Below are positions 49,711-56,779 of a DNA stretch of 56,779 nucleotides, one piece after another (position 1 is the first letter of the stretch; each line of letters starts with the position of its first letter). The position numbers and the translations under genes are program-made. The notes under the pieces were generated by a model. The model was not told the DNA's origin. It ran no database searches and saw only the letters and a list, made by a program, of their open reading frames with translations. The DNA comes from Helochares maculicollis. Its lineage: Eukaryota; Arthropoda; Insecta; Coleoptera; Hydrophilidae. The stretch is taken from NCBI GenBank assembly GCA_033557835.1, contig JAWQRO010000107.1:1-56779 (forward strand), given 5' to 3'.

Positions 49711-51139
49711 TAAAACTGCAGATTAAAATTTCAATATCGTCAAATTATTGACTAAAAAATCAACGCAAAGAAATTCTTAGAGAGCAAACGTAATCGTCGA
49801 GGTAAAGTACAAACCATCAATGCAATGGGAATTGGGCTGTTCACTTGTCTGTAAATTCCCAGTTTAGAAATAAGAAATTTTGCGATTTGGCTCAATAATC
49901 CGATTTCTTTCAAACTATTCATAATCTTATATTTTTTTGTGCTTAATTCTATGTTTTTGCTCTTCATTCAGCCTACTTGTTCCTAATTCCGACTTCTTGT
50001 TCCAAGTCGTGCTTTCTTGTTGTTAATAGCATTAAATTTTGCTGCTCCTAATTCAGATTCTTTGTACTTATGGTATTTTGGTTAATTCTGCTGTGTTGTT
50101 CTTTATCAGGCCCTATCGTATCTAATTCCAATTCCTAGTGATTTCTTCGGGTTGTGGCGCTGATCATATGTAAAAGACACTCTAGTTCTCAACTTTTGAT
50201 TGATAACTCTGTATACAAACTTTTTTCACATGCGAGCATAGTTCTTGCTAAGAGCTTATAATGCAGGGGTTGCGGCGCCGAACCGGAGTGTTTTGGAAGT
50301 AGGTGAGAGAAGAGGAAGCGAAAACTTTTATAAAAGATTAAAAAGAACTGCAGTGCTTTCAAAATTATCTGATGAAATTACGCGTTTTTAACCTTCTCTC
50401 GTTTTTTAGAACTCTACTCGACTCCTTTGAAATTAGTTTTCCCTTCCAAGATGTCCACTCTCCTTTCAACTCGTGCGTCCGAACTCTTTTTAATAGTTCT
50501 CCCTTTACTTTCTTGCCTAACCCAATTTTTTTTCTGCTTTGCTCCCACAGAATATTTATTAAATTCTTCTCTCTACCGTACTCTCTCTCTCTCTCTTTCA
50601 CTCATCCTCTTCATCACTTCTAATATTTATTTTTTACGCATTACCTCAAGATGATCAACTTGTTTTGATTTACCAACACTTACTCACTAATATGTTAGAC
50701 ACTTTTTTCGTTATTCAGCTTCTACTCTTATTTTACTATTTGTTAGTGAAATATCTTCTATAAATTAAGACTGTTATTTTCGTAACTTGCACTCTATCTA
50801 GAAACCTTTTATTTTATATTTCCTTATTTCGAATTCCATTGACCTAAATTTTAGTGCAAGTAAAATTCTTGGCAATTTTAGCAAAGTAAACAAATATCTG
50901 TTATAAAAAGATATAAGCAGTGTAAATACAAGAAGCTGAGTTAGCTTTTAAAGCAATCAAAATGTGGTACATCCTTACATTTAACTTCACTTTTTTAGCA
51001 GAAATTAAGGAAATCTAGTAAATACTATGCTCTACATGAATGTACACGTGAATGTGAAGTGGGGCAAGCACCCCAGATTTTCTATGCTACTTATATTTAG
51101 TACTTTTGCTGAAACTGTTAGTGATATCGCTAGATTTTC
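49711..51139 (-). other. Probable intron sequence with a pyrimidine-rich stretch
   Basis: From about 50360 to 50640 the plus strand is T/C-rich and ends in a short (CT)n run near 50580-50597. This composition opens frames of 75-83 codons on the plus strand and 78 on the minus strand that look accidental. Confidence 0.5.
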
Positions 51140-51430
51140 GTACTGTTTTTCAGATGTCTGTGTCCCGATTTTCTCAACCCCTTGGCTCGTTTAGTTCACC
51201 CCAAAGCGCAAAAAAGACGCCAAGTGTATTCCCCGAATGAAAAATATATAAGGCGAATGAGGGTTTCCATGGCAACTGCTGCAGCGCGGTGGGGGTTGCA
51301 GACGTCATGTGACCCGATGCAGCCCTCTCTTCACCCTCCGCCTGACCGCGAGCGTCGATCCGGCTGAGCGCCCCGACGCACCAGGCGTCGACCTCGGCTA
51401 TCTCGTTCAATAAAGAGTCATTGCCATCGT
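51140..51430. promoter_or_regulatory. GC-rich promoter- or enhancer-like island with X-box and CRE-like sites
   Basis: GTTTCCATGGCAAC at 51263-51276 differs by one base from the palindromic RFX X-box GTTGCCATGGCAAC. GACGTCA at 51301-51307 is seven of eight bases of a CRE, followed by an E-box-like CATGTG. A TATATAAGG word lies at about 51245-51253. Together this could be a promoter on the plus strand or an enhancer. No protein family was recognised in either strand's short frames. Confidence 0.45.
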
Positions 51431-54400
51431 CCTGGGGCCACTACTACTTCCTATTCCTGAATTCAACCAGACTATCCTCGAAACAGGATCATTTTCAAAG
51501 GGCGTGGCGATCATTAAGCACCCTTAAGCGGTCTTTAGCCAACTCACGGCCACAGGGGCATCTCTCCTTTAAAATGTATTCAAGCGGGCTGGCTGCTGCC
51601 TGCAAACACCCTTCTTCTGCTCTCCAGACGGGTGTTGCACTTTATTATCTTTCTGAGGTGCTCCACGGTGGAATAATTCATTTTACTTGCGGGAAATTTT
51701 CTGGGGGTAAGAATTATACACGGCAATTACCAGGAAACGTTCTGCTGCATAAATATTCTAAAGATCCTGAAGGTCTAAAGAACTGTATATGAATAAGTCA
51801 AGATTGACTTATAATAATACTATCTGTTTTGATGATTAATTCTACATGCATATTTCGGGAATCTCTTTATGGACATTGACTATTTTGATTGAAAATTCCA
51901 TACCAATATAATGCTTTTGCCAAGCACGCAAAAAAACGAAAAAAATGAACACACTTTTGGCTTCAATATCACAAAAGTTCTGGAAACAATAGAAGAAAAC
52001 TTCTATTACAACTGGAAATTGAAGAGCGAAGAAGAAAAGTTCATTAGTCTAAACAGGAAGCGAAATTTGCACCTGCTCTGAGTGAGCTAAGTAAGCTCGA
52101 TTTGCCTGACCACAAAATTTTAAATTATAATTCGACTTAACGCTACCATTTCGAATGTTAATTGTTATTTTTAGAATAGTAAATGACTGAGGTCCATACA
52201 GAAAAAAGTATGAATTGTTAAAGCGCGTAAATTCTTAGTTCAAGGCTAGTTAACATTAAATCATCAAAGGCAACGTCCTCTGATCTAACAACATTTTATA
52301 TATATATTATACACACACAAAGGCAGAAAAAATTAACTTGAACTTAACTAGCCGAAAATGGATAATACTATTAAATAAGTTGTATTTATAAACACTGTTC
52401 TTAATTGATTTGGTACCGCTGGTTCCGTCGATTTTGCATAACTTGTTCGTCCTATCTAGTTTTCATGGTCCTGGGAAATTTAGGCGATTTTTACTTTCAC
52501 TTTTAGTGTAAAACAAGAATTTTTTAGATATTCTAGTGAAACTACTAGCGCATAACTCTACATTTCCCAAATTTTTTAATAATTTACGTTTTTAGAGTTA
52601 GTAAAATTTGGATGTAGCTTTTTTGATACAGATCAAGAATTTTTTTCTATATTTTATGATTTTCAGCCTGGAGCTCATGGGAGTAGGGGGCGGAGCAAAA
52701 TGTCAAAGTTGATCGCTCCAAGTCCGCGCTTCTAAAAGAAGAAGTCATCAACTCGGCAAATATTTGAAAGGTGCTCATGGTCACCTGTCATTGTATCTAA
52801 TAGAAGTACAACAACACATGTTTTCGGCATGACCATTTCCTCCAAAAAAATGACCTTGCTAGATTAGGATCTAGTTGACTGAGAACATTATTGAACAACA
52901 AGAAGAAACGTGTCACTGACCCGAGTTGAAGGTTCTAATATAGGTTAGTGAATCGCTTGCTATTTCCTCGCACGTTGGTACTCGAGCGAATTACAAAAAA
53001 TGGTACTGCGCGTTACATGAATAAATAGTCGAAAACAAGTAGTTTTCGAAATTTTTTAAGTTCTTTGAAACTGTACTCTGCCAGACAACAAACAGGGCAT
53101 GGAAAATCCCTGCTAAAAACCAATTCCAGTAGCAAAGAAGAAATTATCTGGATTGTTACTTCAAAGAACTTTCAATTCATCTCTTCAAAGAACTTTAAAG
53201 AACTTTTGGCTGGTCTGATCAACGTACGAAATGCACGAACAAATGTACTCATTCTGTTGGAAGATCGATTTTTACTTACGACCCAGGATTTTAAATGCCA
53301 AGGAGCGTGAAGATACCAACCTGCAAAAAAAGAAATCATATTAAAAACGAGGTGAAAAAATAAGCAATAAGATTGTATTATATGCGGGCAAGGTTGGCTT
53401 CTCTCAGCAGGTTTCGAGATGCAATGTCATAGGGGCGGCCCTGGGCGGTTAATGCTATTAATTTGATGTACCAGTATGAAACTGCATCGCTTAAAATGTT
53501 GGTATTTGTGTCAATTCGAAAAGCCAGCGAAAATAACGTACGACTCGAGCCCTCGATATCCCGCCATTTCTTTCCTGTTGTGTAACACTTAACCTTTTGA
53601 ATAATTTTTAATTACTTTCGCCGCTTTTCACGCGTTATTATTAACTTTTTGAAGAGCTTGCCTTTAGGCTACTTCCCTGCAGCTGTCGTGAGACTGATTT
53701 TATACCTCCTACGTAGAAGACGTTCCTTTTTTCAGCACCACTAGTTTTTACGTGTAACCCTAAACTGAATGGGCTGCGTGCATCTTGTAGCTTATAGTTT
53801 ACTAAATATTTGGTAACAGGCGGATTGGGTGTCGGATTTCTTATTTGAATATTCAGGGTAGTTCATTTTGATTTCAACTTTTCTAGGTTTTATGAGCCTG
53901 GAGTTTTTAATTCATCTACTACTACTAAGCTTAAGCTTCCTATAAGTGACTACAAAAATAGCAGGGCTGTTGCCTCATATGTAAATACTATTCGAATGAT
54001 GTATATTACAAGCGTGTTTGAAAAAGAATATATTCTAATGGTTTGTAGTTTCACTTGTATAAGTGAAAAAAGTACAGACGAAATTTTAAAATTAAATCAT
54101 TACACTTTCATTTAAGCACTATTATTCCTTAATGCATCATTCCTGGCAGTGCATACATTCACAGTATCTGATCACTGAAAGGTTTCTTAATAGACAGAAA
54201 ATTACTCAATCAACAAAAATCGTAATCGTTGAACTAATTTTAATTTTGTATTTCGAATTCGAACGCTTATAAAGGCTTCTACTGCACCATTATATCTTTC
54301 TTGCACTCTCTTACGACTTAAAGCGGCTCCAACAAAGTTGCAAACATTCGAAAAATATGTTTTCTTTGCTAGTATTTTTTTTATAAAAATTAATTTCTTT

Positions 54401-54819
54401 GTGGTCCCTTTCATGAAGCTAAATATTTCAAACAGAATCACTTTACGGACGCTACGCAGTATTTAGAACTTAATAGTTGAATGATAATGTATTCAAAATG
54501 TATTATCAATTTTTAGTTTCAAAATCTATGCATAGTAAAACCATGTTCATAATAGATTAGCCAAAACAAAAATAGAAAAAAGGCCCGGAAAGAAAACTAA
54601 TATGTTAGTGATTATATCGGTAGATACTGAGAACATTACAGATTGTAATGGATCAGTTTTTAAACCGACAAGAAAGATAGTACATTATATAATAGTATAT
54701 AAAGGGTTAAATAATTATACATGGGGTAAAAGAAGAGCGCTCGACAAAAATCAATACTGTCTCCTCGTTTTGATAGCGCATTAATATGTGAGTCATGTAC
54801 GCCTCAATACAATAATATA
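51431..54819 (-). other. Probable intron or upstream sequence, no recognised exon
   Basis: The 123-codon plus-strand frame at 51421-51792 is the longest unexplained frame here, but it shows no domain. AAAGAACTTT words repeat at about 53155-53205. Nothing else was supported. Confidence 0.45.
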
Positions 54820-55310
54820 ATTTAGGAGAACTGCATTCCCTATTTCGTTGCGGTAACCTTGTTAAGCTTAGTTACGAGGCCTTGCGAAAAGTTATTGGCG
54901 CAAATTTATTGCCAGTTTATTAAAACGAGTGTGGGTTGCGTTTGATCCTAATGATCGCTGTAATTGTCCCGTTTTATCTACATTTGAATTACAACAATTT
55001 TATCGCGGTAATTACTCCGTGTTTTAATTGCGCTTTGAGTTTATAATTGAAGCTCGAGTTTAGAATCGCCATTGCTAATCGCTCTTCCACGATTTGCATA
55101 ACGCCTTTATCTCTATCGACTCGAATCGTAATCGTACAGCAGAGGCCAAAGTGGCACAATCGATTTTTTTGTAGAAATCTGTTCATATCAATTATAGGCA
55201 GTTGCACCAGCATTCACTTTACTGTCCTGATCTGCCCCTTTGGGCTAAATAAAGATGAGGCCAGTCCGCGACTTAGCGCGAATTGAAATGAAAAGAGTGG
55301 CCTCTCTTCT
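54820..55310. promoter_or_regulatory. Candidate enhancer with POU octamer and homeodomain sites
   Basis: ATTTGCAT at 55092-55099 is a perfect POU octamer. GTAATTAC at 55008-55015 is a palindromic homeodomain site, CTAATGATCG at 54948-54957 resembles the sites at 42.5 kb, and TAATTG words flank it. The island is clearly less AT-rich than its surroundings. Activity is inference. Confidence 0.42.
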
Positions 55311-55539
55311 ACGTCACATCGGAAGACCTCCCGGAACAACAAAGCGGGTGTTAGGTAAAAATAAATATAAAGTATACGGGAGATGGAACGTAGACTTCAT
55401 TTCGTCATATCGTCTTCTTTATAGACGGTAACCTTCTGGTTAGAGAGCTCCTCGAAACTTGAAGGTTATGCATTAATTTGCCGGTTGTGATTCCGTGACC
55501 GTTCGGATTTCAGCGATTCGGATTTAATAATTAAACATT

Positions 55540-56040
55540 ATTTAATATTTTGTCGGGTCGGTAATTCGAGTGCAGAGAGAAGGAGCCGGTGCAGAGAGTT
55601 CTTTGTTTGCGGGAGACTCAATCCATCTCTTTCTCGGGCTTCCTGCCGTCTCAACCTCGTAGCCTTGAGACGGACCTAGTTCAACATCCGCGGCCGCTTG
55701 AAGAAGTGCGGCAGCTGGTTTTCACTCTTTTCACTTTCATTCACCGTACAAGTCTCGTACCCTCCTCCTCTTCGACCACATTTCCCTCTCCGTCTTCTTT
55801 GTTAATAAAACGCATCGCTAAATAATTTAGTGTTGTTAACAAAAAGACCGAAGGTTATGAGCCCGTTTCTCGGTGTCGCTTCTCATTTTTTCTCGTTGTT
55901 CTTTTTAGGCCATTGCGTTCGCATGACTGAGCTGCGACGATGCTCGAGGTGCGTAGGTTTACTTGATGCTCCAAGGAGATGCTTTTGTGTCGACCTCGAG
56001 GACAGGAGTTTCCTCTGGGGATCCCGAGTTGTTTCATGTG
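55540..56040. other. GC-richer island, unassigned
   Basis: Could be an unrecognised 5' exon, promoter or enhancer. Open frames of 78 and 135 codons on the plus strand and 60 on the minus strand show no known domain, and none encodes the expected mex-3 N-terminus ending in GRQG. Confidence 0.3.
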
Positions 56041-56748
56041 GCACCCGTAGTTGTTATCAACTCCATATCTATTACCAACATCTACTTATCTATTCTTTAC
56101 ATATATGTGGTCTAAGAAGCTCGTCTCTATTGGTAAAATTATCTTACCGGAAGTGGATTTACTGTTTTTATTTCATTCCAGCACGAAAAGTTTTATGTTC
56201 ATTTTATAAAAATCACACGAATATAACTATAGTGTAACTATTGAGTTAAACAAAATTCCATTTTGTCTCGTCGCCATGATTGACACTTTGCTTCCAAGTC
56301 AGGACAGAGCTTTTGTGTTAAATATGTAAAATGCACCTCATTTGTTCTGTTTAATTCTCCATAATTTAATTTAGGTGTGCCAATCTACTGAAAGTAGTTT
56401 GGTCTATTGATCCTGTACACTGTACGGAATTTTATTTTTACTGTAGGATTTTCAGTACTCAGCCTTTATTCAAGGATAGTTAAAACCTTACAAATATTAT
56501 CTTTACAAGAATGTAAAGCCATCACTTTTCATAAGATCACGCATTTCGCATTCCAGAATGAAATTAAACAGGAGTAATGAATTCAACCTCAAAAACGCTA
56601 TAGAAAAATGATAATTTATACAATTTTTTTAAAGGATGCAGATTCACTAATAACTGTAAAAATATGCCTCGGTTAGGACACTGTCGTTTTCCTGGTTCTA
56701 GGTGAACTAAAACTGGAGTTAGCTTCAATAGGATTTAGTTCATTCAGC
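56041..56748 (-). other. AT-rich right flank, nothing recognised
   Basis: No exon, RNA gene or element was supported. Confidence 0.5.
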
Positions 56749-56750
56749 GA

Positions 56751-56777
56751 ATCACTCTCTCTCTCTCTCTCTCTCTA
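56751..56777. repeat. (CT)n microsatellite at the window edge
   Basis: About 13 CT units, ending in TATA at the last base of the window. Confidence 0.9.
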
Positions 56778-56779
56778 TA

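Noticed and set aside
51421..51792. 123-codon plus-strand open frame
   Set aside because: No domain or family resemblance, and no splice or coding-composition support.
55830..56237. 135-codon plus-strand open frame with several cysteines
   Set aside because: No recognisable domain, irregular cysteine spacing, and a hydrophobic, low-complexity look. It could be chance in a GC-richer island.
1..56779. tRNA, rRNA and CRISPR arrays
   Set aside because: No B-box-like GGTTCGANTCC on either strand, no rRNA-like stretch, and no regularly spaced identical repeats with unique spacers were seen by eye. Nor did I recognise any known insect microRNA.

Overview
The window is AT-rich, intron- and intergene-dominated eukaryotic DNA, most likely from an insect. 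The evidence is a mariner transposase tail at the left edge, a decayed RTE-like non-LTR reverse transcriptase fragment, a spliced gene with an insect-like 3' splice site, and almost no long open frames. The species cannot be fixed from the sequence; a beetle is a guess only.

Only one host gene is recognisable. It is the last coding exon of a mex-3 family gene (KH-domain RNA-binding protein with a C-terminal RING finger) on the minus strand at 35510-36513. The exon starts inside KH1 directly after a splice acceptor, so the first coding exon (N-terminus and start of KH1) must lie at higher coordinates. I did not find it up to 56779. The 20 kb from 36514 to the right edge is therefore most simply the mex-3 intron, or intron plus upstream DNA. 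I found no other convincing exon there. It holds several GC-richer islands that look like regulatory modules: a cluster of CGTAATGAT-type homeodomain sites near 42.5 kb, an inverted TTTTACG pair at 49.35 kb, an RFX X-box-like palindrome at 51.26 kb, and a POU octamer with homeodomain sites near 55 kb. It also holds short degenerate tandem repeats (22 bp and 19 bp units).

From 35509 leftwards (downstream of the mex-3 stop) lies at least several kb of very AT-rich DNA. It is punctuated by abrupt G/C-run islands that fold into hairpins, one of which carries an AU-rich loop. Part of this is the mex-3 3' UTR, but its end cannot be placed by eye. Left of about 25 kb the DNA is intergenic in character, with TE remnants at 1-265, 3838-4300 and 25306-25344 (possibly also 20.9-21.6 kb), a (AAT)n microsatellite, a diverged 169-bp tandem duplication at 1970-2330, and further regulatory-looking islands at 5.4-6.0, 12.7-13.5 and 17.7-18.0 kb.

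No tRNA, rRNA, CRISPR array or multigene system was found. I saw no clear novel protein system. The unusual material is non-coding: structured GC islands downstream of mex-3, short-unit degenerate repeats, and clustered transcription-factor motifs.
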